Below are positions 23,296-35,289 of a stretch of DNA of 64,000 nucleotides, one piece after another. This DNA comes from Dasyornis broadbenti (lineage: Eukaryota; Chordata; Aves; Passeriformes; Dasyornithidae), in NCBI GenBank assembly GCA_013397935.1, contig VZRN01004657.1, positions 1,430,908 through 1,494,907 of the forward strand, read 5' to 3'. Below the pieces are notes generated by a model. It made no database searches, was not told the DNA's origin, and saw only the letters and a list, made by a program, of their open reading frames with translations. The position numbers and the translations under genes were made by a program. Each line of letters opens with the position of its first letter. The first letter of the stretch is position 1.

Positions 23296-26200
23296 GTTTT
23301 CAGCTCTTTCAATGAGCACATCAAGTAAGGTTTCTCTTTTTCAGAGCTGAGCCCCTCTTAAATTGTTTGAAAGGGCTTATCTGCTATTGACATCAGTATG
23401 TGTCCCAGGTGGTTATTCTAAATGCCAGCTGTTGCATTTTTAAGTACAGATGGCTGATCCAACTTCATCATTACTGAGTGCTTTGAGTAATACATTCTCT
23501 AGCTGTTTATTTTCCACATTGTCCTCTGGTGTCCTTTGGTGACTGGTTAGCTGTTAGGGACAGCAAATGTCTGTATATGTATCAATTATAAATTACTGTC
23601 TGTGTGAAACTTACAGTAAGTAATCTTCCCTAACTGTAGTCATACACAAGAGCAGGGATGTGACTCTTGTATTTAGTGCTGCCATGTATTTCAGACTTAC
23701 ATTTTAAATCACACAAACGTTAAACACATAAATGTTTTAAGAGCTGACTCTGCTGAAGCAGTTTACTTATTACTTTTTTTAAGCTTTTTGCTAATTGGAA
23801 GTTATTTAAAAGTTATTGAAAGTTATTCTATCCATTCTGATCACTTTCTGATAAGAAATGCAAAACTATGTTAAAAAGAATAGTATTTTAAAGTTGTTTT
23901 AGAAAGGATAGAGTGATCTGTTACAAACCCCCTCTTAAATATAGCCTAGTTACTGAGAATTACTCAGGTTAATTCCATTTTTTTTTTAGATCTGCTATAT
24001 AACTGGGATATACATCATCTCTTGAAATGAAAGCAGATGCTACCATAGCTGTACAAATTACCATAGCTGTAGTAGTAACCTCCCTCTAGAGTACAGTGAG
24101 ACAGAAGAACGAAATGGAGACACTGCTATGAAACAATACACTTCTGAGATCAGTATAAAAATTAAAAGATTTATCTCCCTTGTTATGGATTGCTTCTCCT
24201 TGTATATAGGTCAGTTAAAATAATCCTTCAGCATAAAAAGACCATTTAATGAAATGTGGTCAGGTTAATATGGCTTATAATAAATGTCTGATGTGAAAAC
24301 ATTAAAGGAATGTAAAAATGTTTCAAAACCTGATGGAACTTATTTTTGCTTTTGTGTATTATATAATAAAATCTGGATCCTTTTTAGGAAAGCTGTATCC
24401 TCCTCAAGTATGCTGTTTAAAAAACTGCCAACTGCTATTAAGCAGTCTGTGTGCCTTTACAGGCGTAGAAGAGTAATAGAGTGATGTGACTGGAACAGTC
24501 ATGGAGAGATTGTGCAATATGTTACTACAGGAATTCATAACGAAATTTGTGATAAATCTTACGACCATGATCCTGCTCAAGGCTAGATCTGTACATCACC
24601 TGCTGCTCAGTCTAGAGATTACTTCCACTGGTGTTTTGCTCCCTAGTGGCAATGTTAGGTGTCTACCAAATTTTGGGACAAATTTGTGTGACAAGGCTTG
24701 AGTTGCATTTTGGGCATTTTTAAGCTCTGCACTAGATTCAGTTATCATGGCGTGTTATTAAATTACTGTCAGTAGAGCAAAAGGAAGCAACTGTACTTAA
24801 TTGGAAATCCTTCTTAAATTATTCTTTGAAACTTGATTCTGGAAACTGCTGAATTAGTTTACTTTCTAAAATGATTCTTCATTTGGCAGTGAATTAAAAG
24901 CATATATACAGAGCAAACAGCACCTATCTATTAAACAATTAAGGTTGCTTTGTCAAGCACTTAAAACCTGAAGCACCAGGATGTCATTTAAATGCATCTT
25001 GCTTGTGTTGAAATAGAATTTCTAATAATGGACTTATACGTAGGTGTTCTTTCAGTGGATAAATGTAAAATTTCACTTTAAAGCACTTTCATAAAATCAT
25101 CATAAGCTGGTGGAGCATTCATTACTATGCAGTAGCGTGTAATGACCTTGGTGAGGCAGCAGATGATGATTTCTTTTGTCTCTAATAGATACCTCATCAC
25201 AAAGGACAACAATCTTGTAAATGGAGTAGTATAATGAATAATGAATTCTTCTTTCTATGAATATTTATATTCCTTAATGTATTATGTAGCCTATAAGAAC
25301 AGGCTTTATTAACATGCCTTTTGAGTAAGTTTTGGTAACTTAAAAATTAATTTGTGGACTAATTATCTAACATTTAATGATGATTGAAATGAAGATGTTT
25401 AGACCTATCAGCCATGTTTTGTGGACCATTGGTCATTTTGTAATCAACTGCATCTTTGAATAAAATAGAGAATTTTTGTAGCATCATTTAAATTTCTCTT
25501 AATTGCCTCATTATATGTCATGTGATGAATCATTATATATTTCTTGACTTTGAACTTATTAACACATTACAGCTTTGACAGCTCATAAATGTAAAATCAC
25601 TTCTACAGAAGTGTAACAGGCACTCTTTGCTGATAATGTAAAACGGAAGTGCTACAGGTCTCTACATCTCAAAGATAGCTGACTACAGTCTGTCACTTCT
25701 GTTTGAATTCAGTACTACTGAATTGCCCTTCAGATAATGTTTTACAGGTTAGAGGAAATTGAGTATTGGTTATGACAGTAGAGTATTCTCAAATGGCTGG
25801 AAATATTGCTTCATAAAACAGTATCTTCAGACATGTATAAATGTATTTTATTTAATTTCATTTTGTTTCTGTCCAACATAGAACTGTAAAATGATAACAT
25901 TTTAGGGTGTTGTTATACCAGAAGTGTTCAACAGGTTGAAAGCACATTCTCCTGTTTCCCTGCATGGGAGGTAAATTTAAAAACAGTTGGCCAAATAAGG
26001 GTTTTATTTTTGACCTGCTTTTAAGAAATAATCCCAGCAACTTTTAAAAACATGCAATGCTAAAGGATAAAATCATTCTTAATCACGCTGTTCTGTGGAG
26101 GACTGTGCAATAGCTGGATAATGTGACGTGTGTTGCACTGTTAGAACAAGTTAGAACTGAGAGCCAGGGATAAGATATTTTTGAGGAGTTAACAATTTCT

Positions 26201-26725
26201 GAGTTACTGGATTGAAGTTTAGTTTAGGTATGGATGTTTCATTTATGTAGGTGCCATGTTCAGTACAGCTGAATTACTTGCTTTTGACTGCGTTAGTCAA
26301 AATGAAGGTATTGCCTACTAACAGTACTGCCTAACAGTGGAAAGGTATGTATATTTTTTACAGTTTCATTGCTTTGAATGTGTAATTTACACCTTTAAAA
26401 AATAAATCTTTATGCTGAACTGGAATCAATGCATTTTGAAGCTGTTCATTTTAGCAGTACAGTATTTAACACATTCATCTCTGTGCCTAACCATCCAATA
26501 TCAGTATTACAATCCCCTAATCTTTCACTTGCTAAACCGGTAAGCATTAATCACCTTGGGAATACTTCCAGGTTCTTATGAGAAGGTCATGTGTCTGTTT
26601 TATAACTTCACATACTCATTTTCCTGCGTGATCTCACAGTGATGCAGCTTTTTTAAGCATTGTTTTGGCTACAGTTAAGAATTTAATTTTCTAAGCAGAC
26701 TTAGAAAATGCAAATACAAGCTACT
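23296..26725. other. Unique AT-rich DNA, nothing recognised
   Basis: No gene and no CR1. Small local duplications are visible: AAGTTATT three times at 23800-23827, and ACCATAGCTGTA twice at 24041-24072. Two successive plus-strand open frames at 24284-24701 match nothing I know. Confidence 0.6.
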
Positions 26726-26729
26726 TTAT

Positions 26730-28180
26730 TATAGAATAATAAAGTTCGAAGGGAGCTTTAAAGGCCATCTACTCCAACTTCCCTGCAATAAGGAATATCT
26801 TCAACTAGATCAGTTTGCTTAGAGCCCCATTCAAACTGACCTGCAATGGTTCCAGGGAGAGGGCATCTACCACCTCTCTGGGCGCCTCCTCCAGTATTTC
26901 ATCACCCCTATTGTGACAAACATCTGCCTTACATGAAGCCTAAATTTACCTTCTTTTAGTTTAAAACTATTACCCTTTGTCCTATCTCAACAAGCCCTGA
27001 TAAAAAGTCTGTGCCCATCTTTCTTATAAACCTCCTTTAGTTACTGGAAGGCCACAACCAGGTCATCCCAGAGCCTTTTCTGCAGGCGGAACAATGCCAG
27101 TTTTCTCAGCCTTTAGTCATAGGAGAGCTGCTACATCCCCCTAGTTGTTTCTGTGGCCCTCCTGTGGACTCACTCCAACAGGTCCATGTCCTTCCTGTGC
27201 TGGGACCCCAGAACTGGATGCAGTGTTCCAGGTGGGGTCTCACCAGGGCAGAGCAGAGGGGCAGAATCCCCTCCCTGGCCCTGCTGCCCACGCTGCTCTG
27301 GATGCAGCCCAGGACACTTTGGCTTTCTGGGCTGGGAGTGCACATGGCTGGGTCATGTCCAGCCTCTCACCCACCAGCAACCCCAAGTCCTTCTCCCCAG
27401 GGCTGCTCTCCATCTCTTCATTCCCAGCCTGTGTTGGTTTTGGGCGTTGCTCTGACGCAGGTGCAGCACCTTGCACTTGCGCTTGCTAAACTGCACGAGG
27501 TTCCCATGGCCCACTTCTCAAGGTTGTCCAGGTCCCTCTGAATGGCATGCCATCCTTCAGGTGTATCACCTGCACCATTCAGTTTGGTGTCATCTGAAAC
27601 TTTGCTGAGGGTGCACTTGATCCCTTCATCTGTGCTGTTAATGAAGACATTAAACTGCACCAATCCCAATATGGACCCCTGAAGGACGCCACTTGTCACT
27701 GTTGTCCATCAGGACACTGAGCCATTGACCACTACCCTCCGGATGTGACTGTCCAACTAATTCCTTGTCCACTGAACAGTCCACCCATCAAATCCATCTC
27801 TCTCCACTTTAGAACAAGCTCTGTTGGGGTGGGCCATGTAAAAGGCTTTAAAGAGGTGCAGAGGGATGAAGTCCATAGCTCTTCCCTTGTCCACTGATGG
27901 AGTCATTCCATTGTAGAAGGCCAGTGGGTTGGTGAGTGGGAGTTGCCCTTGGTGAAGCCATACTCGCTGTCTCAAGTCACTTCCCAGTCCTTCATGTGCC
28001 TTAGCACGACATCTAGAAGAATCTTCCCAGGCACAGAGAGGAGGCTGACAGGTTGGTGGTTCCCAGGATCCTCCTTGCTACCTCTTCTAAAAATGGATGT
28101 GGTTTTTCTCTTTCTTTTCTCACCAGAGACTTCACCTGACCACCATGGCTTTTCAAATATCATGGAGAAGGGCATGGCAA
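26730..28180 (-). mobile_element. CR1 LINE, minus strand: RT domain to 3' end
   Basis: Read on the minus strand, this starts in the RT at about 28175 with FEKPWWSGEVSG (CR1 usually FEKSWQSGEVP) and then KEDPGNHQPVSLLSVPGKI, a signature CR1 stretch (usually KEDPGNYRPVSLTSVPGKI). It continues through a block at 27960-27760 (KAFYMAHPN where CR1 has KAFDTVPHN) and the palm region near 27600 (FNVFIN ... SDDTKLNG, where CR1 has FADDTK). It then runs through the CR1 3' untranslated region to a tail remnant at 26730-26740. Several stops and frameshifts make it inactive. The plus-strand open frames at 27145-27541 are antisense shadows of this element. The GC content is clearly above that of the surrounding DNA. 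Confidence 0.93.
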
Positions 28181-28185
28181 CTGTA

Positions 28186-28350
28186 TAGGATCATAGACTT
28201 GTTCAGGTTGGAAAAGACCTGCAAGATCATCAAATCCAACCATAAACCCAGAACTGCCAAGTCCACCATCCTTATATAACTGGACTGCTTCCATATGCTC
28301 TTCCTTGAAAATCTGTTCCTGCTTCTACCACGTTTTCATTTGCTTTGCAT
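28186..28350 (-). mobile_element. Second CR1 3' end, minus strand, lodged between two CR1 blocks
   Basis: On plus it begins AGGATCATAGACTTGTTCAGG and continues with GGTTGGAAAAGACCTGCAAGATCATC. This is the reverse complement of a canonical CR1 3' terminus, where the minus-strand reading ends ...TCTTTTCCAACC...TCTATGAT. It sits between the EN-RT linker block (28370-28770) and the RT block (26730-28180) of CR1 sequence in the same orientation. It therefore looks like a separate, shorter copy inserted there. The right boundary is approximate. Confidence 0.75.
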
Positions 28351-28369
28351 CCTTTAGTTTCACCGCTGG

Positions 28370-28770
28370 TCTGCGCTCACCCATTCTGATCTCCGGCCTT
28401 CCTTGCCTGATTTCTTGCTACTGGGGATTGCTGGATCTTATGATCTATGGAATGGGTCCTTAAAGATCTGCCAGGCCTGTTCTGCGTGCTTGTCCCTGAG
28501 GACTGTTTTCCTGGGGTCTTTTTGCATAGCTCCTTGAAGCGATGGAAATTTGCTTTCATAGAGTTCAAGACTTTCTTTCCTCTTCACCTCACCCTCAGGT
28601 CTACAAACTCCACCAGTGAGTCTCTGCTTCAGTCCAGGCTTGCCTCCACTCTTGGTGTTCCCAAATGGCTCGCTTGCAGTGGTGACCACCAGGTCCAATC
28701 TTTCATGCCTTCTAGTAGGGGAATCTATTGCATGTCTTAAGGAGTTATCCTCCATGTATTCTGGGAGTCT
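28370..28770 (-). mobile_element. CR1 ORF2 endonuclease C-terminus and linker, minus strand
   Basis: The minus-strand frame at about 28755-28438 contains AIDSPTRRHERLDLVVT (CR1: IDSPTRxDALLDLLLT) and DKHAEQAWQIFKDPF (CR1: GAQESWLIFKDHLL). These mark the end of the apurinic endonuclease domain and the linker before the RT. Together with 26730-28180 it is probably one CR1 copy, lacking roughly the part that joins linker and RT and interrupted by a second CR1 3' end at 28186-28350. Confidence 0.85.
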
Positions 28771-29410
28771 CCTGGATTGCTCACTGTGTGACCTTTACTG
28801 TAGGTATTGGGGTGGTTGAAATACCTCAGCAGGACAAGAGCTTGTAAGCCTTTGATTTTGAGTTATTTCCCCATTGATTATTGATTTTTTTTTTTTAAAC
28901 TAGATTGCAATCTAGAAGCAATGTGTTGACTTTTTACTAACATAATATTACTAATCAGGACAACAAACCTAGATTTTTTGACATTTGAAGTAACTGATGA
29001 TGCCTTATGCTCAGCTCTACCTTTTCATTGTTCTCTGTTACTTTGTATGTATCTTGGGCGTTCAAATGAAACAGTTGTTTAATAAAAAACCAAAAAAAAT
29101 GATAGGGAACTTGCAGAGTTCAGTGACTGTTATCTTCTGTTAAAAGCATGACTAAAATCAATTTGTGCAGTCTTAAGAAAACAAATATTTTTTGTGGCAG
29201 GACATCTGTGGTGTGTTTGGGAATCTGGATGTTGGGGAACTAAGGCAACCATTTAGTAAGTATTTAGTGTGCTCTTACCACCATTTTGAAATGAAGGAAT
29301 CAAGAAAACAGGTTGTGAAATCTGAAGGATAAAATAGCCTTAAACCAAGCAATTTTGGCAGCAAAATTCAAGAAAGTAAATGCCTACTTCTTATGACCAA
29401 AGTATTTATA

Positions 29411-29455
29411 TTATATATATACATATATGTGTGTGTATATATATATATATATATA
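29411..29455. repeat. TA/TG microsatellite
   Basis: TTATATATATACATATATGTG followed by TGTATATATATATATATATA. Mostly TA dinucleotides with a TG core. Confidence 0.85.
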
Positions 29456-29865
29456 GATGTACGTATATGTTTGTGCAGTGGCTCTTACCACAAGTAAATA
29501 ATTTTACACTATGGCTCCTAAGAGCTTCTGCTATAAAGTAAAGAAAATGCTTCTTTTTAAAAATATATCCAAATCTTAAAACAGATATTACAATATTGGT
29601 TTCTAATTTTTTTAGACTTTTGTGGAGAAGAATATATTTTTAAATTGTGATTAAGAGTACTTGGGTATTTAAAGGTAGGTGTAATATTTTTTTCATGTCT
29701 AATATCTGTTCATGCCTAAACACTACTATCAATTTTCTCCTACTTCAGTAGAATTCAGTTAGTATTTCTTAGCTTCACTGAAGTCAAGACACTTACACTA
29801 TTTGTCTGACTTTTTCTTAAGGAATTTCTTTGAAATAAGTGACCAAATGAAAAAAAGAAAAACAA

Positions 29866-29990
29866 GTGAAAAAAAAAAAAAAAAACCAAAACCAAACCAA
29901 ACAAAAAACCCCCAAAAAGCTCCCAAAAAACCCAAACTCTAACAAACAAAAAACAAAAAAACCCAACCAAACAAAACCAAACAAAACTTT
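29866..29990 (+). repeat. A-rich CAAA/CCAAA low-complexity tract
   Basis: About 125 bases made almost only of A and C: a run of A residues, then AACC, AAACC, AAACA and CCCAAAC units. The complementary strand is T/G-rich and gives spurious open frames of F, W, G and V. This looks like a degenerate tandem array. Confidence 0.85.
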
Positions 29991-31219
29991 CTTCCTCCTG
30001 AAAAAAACAATCCCAGCTTCTTTGATGCAGGTAAGATGAGGTTTTTTTATCTGTGGCACATTTCTTTGTGTCACCTTGTTATTTCAGAAAGCTATTATGA
30101 CAGCAATGCATTACAATGATTAGGTTATTGAGCTGGCACACTCTGACTCACCTACATTTTTGGCAAGACAAATATCATTATGTTAAATTGGAAGGATGAT
30201 ACCTGATGTCCTATTTGCAAAATCTCTTACATATCTGTCCTTTTTGAAAATGTTACGTCTTGGTGTGAGCACTGTGTAATTCTTTCCATTCTTGCACAAA
30301 CTCTTCTTACATTGAAATCTTCTGGGCATCTCATTTTTTAAAACAATATTTTTAGAAGAATTGTGCAAGATGAGTATTCATGTCAAATGCAGTGCAAGTT
30401 TGTAACATGCTGGCATTTTATGCTGTCTATTGAAGCGTGTTCAGATACACTTCATTTTTAATAGAGGGCAAAAATCCTGACATCTGGATATTCCTTGAGC
30501 TGAAGAGAGTGTCGCAACCAGTTTGTTTTGGACTGTGACTAAACTATAGAGCTAATTTGGCAATTATTTCCTGGACTGTGGAGATAACTAAACTGTCTGT
30601 AGTATCTAATTTAAACAATCTCAGTATAGTCCTAGAGCTTCTATGGTAAACAAATCCTTTTTGCTGTGTACATTACCAGCTGTTTCATCTGAGTAATAAT
30701 TTGCATATTTACCATCAGTGATTTTAAGAATTATGAGGCAACAATGCAACAGTGTTCTCAGAACTATAGTTCTTTTGGCTCCCATGTTGAGAAGGAAGAT
30801 TTAGTTATTCGTCATCAGCACAGATCATGTGTCAGCTTTTTTTGTAGTCACCTAAGGCAAACATGGTGACAGTTTTGGTGAGATATCTGCTTCGAGAATT
30901 AGACTTCCTAAGGAAGGCAGACAATTTTCTAAAGAGTGAAAATTAGTATTTATAACAATAGGGTGTTTTTTTTACTTTCTTCCTCCTTAGTCATATCAGG
31001 CCTTCATTTGTGTTGTGGAAAGTATGAAAGACACTGATATTTCAACTGATATAGGTAGCTGATAACCCATTGCTGCATTTGAAGATAGATGTGACAGGCA
31101 GGGAGGCCAAAAACTGGACATGTGTGGAAACACAGCCATCACTTTACTCTTCTTGCTTGCCTTTTAAGAATTTGTTGATTTCTATGGCAAGTTCTAAATA
31201 AGTCCCAGTCATGTATTTA

Positions 31220-31625
31220 TAATTAATTAGAAACATGCTGCTGGCAGTGTGTGGGGACAGATGCTCATCTCCAGTCAAAACCAGAGAATTTCTGACATGT
31301 CCAGGGGCCTGTCTCCCAGGGAGAAGTGCTTGGGAAGGAGTGCAGTGTGGCCCCCAGGTTGTGATAAGTGTCTGGGCTTTGCTCCTGAGGCACAAACATC
31401 TGTGACAGGTGCAAGACAGCTGAGGCCAGGCACACCATGTGGCTGAGTTACAGGAGCCAGGGAGAAGCCTGTGTGGTGCAGGAGGTGCTGACAGAGAAAC
31501 TGAGGGCTTTAGTAACCAGTCCCTGATGTTTGATGCTACCCTGGATGAGGCACCACAGGTCCTGGTGACCCACAAGGGCAGAACTCTGGTTCACTCTTCA
31601 ACCTTCCACATAGAAACTAGGACGA
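31220..31625 (+). mobile_element. Probable CR1 ORF1 N-terminal (PHD-like) remnant, plus strand
   Basis: A GC-richer block with a cysteine-pair reading (GTNICDRCKTAEARHTMW at about 31392-31445) followed by EVLTEKLRALVTSP. CR1 ORF1 proteins are known to carry a PHD-like zinc finger followed by an SGNH esterase, and the matching esterase part lies at 32280-32630 in the same orientation. The two are separated by a different CR1 insertion. The assignment rests mainly on this context, as the reading here is short and broken by stops. The open frames on minus over the same bases (31144-31575) are not supported by anything. Confidence 0.5.
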
Positions 31626-31629
31626 GATG

Positions 31630-32182
31630 AGAATAAAAGCAGTGCGGCCAGCAGGTCAAGGGAGGTGATTATCTCCCTTCTCTCTGGAACACTGCATCCA
31701 GCTCTGGGGTCCCCAGCACACGAAGGACATTGACCTGTTGGAGTGGGCCCAGAGGAGGCCACCAAGATGATTAGAGAGATGGAGCATCTTTACTACAAAG
31801 AAAGGCTGAGAGAATTGGGATTGTTTTGCCTGGAGAGGTTTTTAGGGCATAGACTTCCAATATATCAAGGGAGCCTACAAGAAAGATGGAGAGAGACTAT
31901 TTGCAAGCGCAGGTAGTAACAGGACAAAAGGGAACTGTTTTTGACTGAAGCAGAGAGGACAGGTTTAGATTAGCTATTAGGAATTTTTTGCTGTGGGGGT
32001 GATGAGGCACTGGCAGACAGAGGTTGCCCATAGAAGTTCAGAAAGTCCCATTGCTAGCAGTGTTCAAGGCCAGGCTGGATGGGGCTTTGAGCAACCTGGT
32101 CTAGTGGAAGGTGTTCCTGACCATGACAAGGGGGTTGGAATTGGATGATCTTCAAGGTACCGTTCAAGCCAAACCATTCTTT
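31630..32182 (+). mobile_element. CR1 LINE 3' region, plus strand
   Basis: It starts with AGCAGTGCGGCCAGCAGGTC and runs through the conserved CR1 3' phrases: GGAACACTGCATCCAGCTCT, GACCTGTTGGAGTGGGCCCA, GTGTTCAAGGCCAGGCTGGA and GGGTTGGAATTGGATGATCT. It ends near ACCATTCTTTG, an eroded 3' tail. The coding part is missing, as in most CR1 copies. It separates two pieces of CR1 ORF1 and so was probably inserted into an older CR1. Confidence 0.93.
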
Positions 32183-32279
32183 GTTTCTAGGATATCCTAA
32201 CACTTGAAGACACCAGTGAGCAAGCTCTAGAGACAGAAACCATACCCACAGCACACTTTAGAAACCACAAAAAGATATG

Positions 32280-32630
32280 ACAAGTGCTCATCATGAGTAT
32301 CTCTCTGCAAAGGGGTACTGATCCATTTATCAGCCTGACAGGGATTCATGTGAAGTTTGCTGCTTTCCAGATGCTACGGCCAGGGATGTAGCAGAGACCA
32401 CAACCTTATAGAAACAGGAATTGTGATGCTTTGTTATTCTCTCATGTAGGCATGAATAACACAGCAAACCAATACTTGAGCAGAATCAAGCAAGATGGCA
32501 AGGTTCTGGGTGTACGATTGAAGGGTGTTGGTGCTCAGGTTATCTGTTCCTCTTTTACCAGTAAGAGGAAAGAGTGTAGGCAAGAAATGTTGGAGCAGCA
32601 GCAGGACCATCTGGGCACTTGACTGTGCTT
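32280..32630 (+). mobile_element. CR1 ORF1 esterase-domain remnant, plus strand
   Basis: From 32440 the plus frame reads FSHVGMNNTANQYLSRI and then GVGAQVICSSFTSKRK. This matches the avian CR1 ORF1 SGNH/GDSL-type esterase phrases LLHVGTNDTAR and GAQVVFSSILPVRGKG. The preceding bases (GCTACGGCCAGGGATGTAGCAGAG, 32373-32396) match the stretch that normally lies just upstream. The D of the HVGTNDT block has become N (NNT). Stops upstream show decay. This part of CR1 is rarely retained because most copies are 5'-truncated. Confidence 0.82.
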
Positions 32631-32634
32631 GGTG

Positions 32635-33520
32635 TGGCTACTGAGAAGTGCTTTGCAGTGTCCAGATCCGCTTTTGTCCCCGATGATAAACTTTGTTGAG
32701 CAAGCCAAAGGTCCTCTTGGAGTCTGCACACTGTACATGAGATGGAACCATGGACAAGTTGCATAGGACAGAGGCTGTGGCTGCTGTCACAGGACAGGCC
32801 TGTTACATATCTCCATTTGGATATTGAGCCATTGGCTGCTGTATTTTCTCTTTGGCTGCTGCTGTCCAGCCAATTCCTTGCCCCTACAATAGTTCGTACA
32901 GAAAATCCTATCTCCCCAGTTTATTGGCAGGAATGTTGTGTGGAGCTGTATCAAAGGTCTTACCCAAGTCCAGGGAGATACAGTTGCTCTTGCCTTATCC
33001 AGCAACGCAGTCACCGTGTTGCAGATGGCAACCAGATTTGTCTGGCATAGTTTTCCATTGATGAAGCCAAGTTGGCTGACTCCAATCACCTCCCTGTCTA
33101 CCATATGCCTTGGCACAGCTTCCAGGAGGATCTGTTCTGTGATCTTGCTGGGCTTATTAGTATGTTTCTGAGGACCTCCATTTTACCCTTTTTAAGAATG
33201 AGTGCAGTGTTTCTCTGTTTTTCAGTCACAGAGCACTTAATCTGACTGCCAGAACTGCTCAAATATGCTTGAGAATGGCTAGGCAACTACATCAGCCATT
33301 TCCCTCGAGACCCTGAGGTGCACCTATTGGATTCTGTAGTCTTCTGTATATTTAGGTTCCTCAAATGATCTTCAACCTGATCTTATAATGACAGAAAGGA
33401 ATTAGCTCTCCCAGTCCCTGCCTTAAGCTTCAGGGACTTGAGAGTGTGGGAAGAGTATCTGCCAAGGAAAACTGAGGCTCTTGTTCTGTATTTGTGGCAT
33501 CCTGTTTTCTCTTTCCCTTT
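32635..33520 (-). mobile_element. CR1 LINE ORF2 (linker and RT), minus strand
   Basis: Minus-strand blocks in CR1 order: linker phrases near 33390-33280 (EDHLRNLNIQK; SREMADVVA, usually RELADVVAKPL), IFEQFWQSD (usually FEKSWQSGE), ILKKGKMEVLRN, then MPRHMVDREVIGVSQLGF (usually MLRHMENREVIGDSQHGF) at about 33116-33060. LVAICNTVTALLDKARAT, NGSISKWRYVTG and an eroded palm block near 32690 follow. No 3' end is present, so the element is truncated or broken at about 32635. It lies head-on against the plus-strand ORF1 remnant. The 5' boundary near 33520 is approximate. Confidence 0.88.
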
Positions 33521-33524
33521 CTTC

Positions 33525-35155
33525 CTTCTCCCAACCTGTTTAGTTAGCATCTGGTAATCTGGATTGATTCAAGACAAAAATTCTTTCTTCTTTCTTCTGT
33601 TTCTCTCCATTCCACTACTTCCCTTGCCCCTATTAAATTTCATGAGCTAGCCTTATCCTTTAACTTCTTTCAGATCTGCTTGGATACAAAGTGCTTTTGT
33701 TCCTGTATTTGGGATGAGTCCTGGATCTAACCAACATGACTTCATGCTGCTGAGGACCTCACTGATTAACAGTCCTTGTCTGCAGCAGTGCTGCTAGCTT
33801 CTGTTATGAAACCTGGCTTGGTGTTATGTTGCGAAAATGTTACAGAGATGTTAACTGTAACTCTTTTATGTGGTTTCTAATAACAGATTGGAGATAGAAG
33901 TTCTTAGTGTATTAGAATTTCAAATACAAATTTTGTCACCTCTCCCAGTGTTAGATTCTTGGTCATTTTTGTGATTCACAGTGGAATATTTTCTGCTGTA
34001 TATTAGTATTGTTGGCATTAGTACAATTCTGTGTGTTTTCAAAGCAAATCTGCATGCTGTATCCATAATTTCTTCAGTGCTGCTGATAATAACTGAATGA
34101 GTTATTATCAAGAGTGACATATAAACTCATTCTTGAAAAATTTCTTTCTGAATTTATAAACTGATGTCACTTTATGATGCTTACTTTCTGCCACCCACTG
34201 CCACTTTGCAGCTGATGTAAAATCCTTCTATTTATTAGGACAAGCCATATGTACCTGGATTTCCTTAGCAAAAGGATATTAATTGTGATCAAGACACAGT
34301 TACAGTGGAGATCTTTAAGCCTTTATCTGCATATCATTAATGGGCTTGTGATTTTTATGGAGTGGCTATTGGGTGGGTATATAAAGGATGATACAAAGAC
34401 ACACTGTCTGGACAGCTGTTTTTGTCCTTAAGCATTGCACCTTTTCACTGACAGGTCTTAATTAAACTGAAAGTTTGGATTTTGCTATGATAAAGGTCTG
34501 AAAGGTCACACCCAAAATTATCATTTGTGTTTGGAATCCTTTTAATTTAGTCTATTGTGAAGTCATTTATCTCAAAATCTTTATTACAGGCTTCTCATAA
34601 TTAGAAAGCAGCAAATAGAGTTCAAGATGTATCAAATCTGAGAAAAAGCGCAATGCCTCTTTATATGAAATCCTACCAAAGTTGTAAGTGATGCTGAAAG
34701 GCTGTTAAAAATTGCCCCTGTGAGTTATACTGAATGTTTTACTGTGGTTTAAAGGCATGCAGTTCGCAGTATAATTCCACATTTTGTAAAGATGTGTCAA
34801 TGAGTATGCTGTGCCTTGTTACTCACATAATTTGTAAAAAAATTTCTATTTTGTACTTGTCATGGCTATATACTTAAATTTGATTATGCTACATACTTTT
34901 AAAAGGAAACAAGTATATTTTTAATGACCTAATAATAATTGAAAAATGAAGTGGTATTCAGCTGTAATTTCAAGGAAATATGTGTTAAAGGCAGTGTTTT
35001 CTTTGCATGATGAAGCAGTGACTGATGGGATTATCATACTCTACAAATCTCTTGGAAGGCTTACAACTTCAGGTGGCACAGCTTAAGGAGAGTTAGGTGG
35101 AAGGTTTAAAGCAGGGGCAAAGATAGCTTGTTACTGGTTGGAAGCCCTAAAAAAT
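33525..35155. other. Unique AT-rich DNA, nothing recognised
   Basis: No gene, RNA or repeat recognised on either strand. Confidence 0.6.
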
Positions 35156-35159
35156 GTAC

Positions 35160-35286
35160 TTATTAAGATCTTGGTATGATCATGCTATACCACTTGATGT
35201 GTCTGAGTGGACTTGGCAATGTGGGGGGTAACAGTTTAACTTGGTGATATGAAACGTCTTTTTCAACTAAATTCTATGATTCTGTG
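35160..35286 (+). mobile_element. Short CR1 3' end, plus strand
   Basis: A worn CR1 3' terminus. A body with the TGGACTTGG... and ...GTCTTTTTCAACTAA phrases (CR1: TTGGACTTGATGATC...GTCTTTTCCAACCTAA) leads into a well-preserved tail ATTCTATG ATTCTGTG at 35271-35286. The 5' boundary is uncertain because the inner part has diverged. Confidence 0.8.
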
Positions 35287-35289
35287 AAA

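Larger units (their letters stand above)
28775..31215. other. Unique AT-rich DNA with simple repeats
   Basis: No gene recognised. It contains a TA/TG microsatellite (29411-29455) and an A/C-rich tract (29866-29990). Two overlapping minus-strand open frames at 29755-30074 are translations of the A/C-rich tract, not genes. Confidence 0.6.

Noticed and set aside
24284..24701. Two consecutive plus open frames (66 and 71 codons)
   Set aside because: They are in chance range for length and resemble no known protein.
27106..27541. Several overlapping plus-strand open frames up to 125 codons
   Set aside because: They are antisense readings of the GC-richer minus-strand CR1 element.
31144..31575. 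143-codon minus open frame
   Set aside because: It lies antisense to probable CR1 ORF1 sequence, which is GC-rich and therefore poor in stops.
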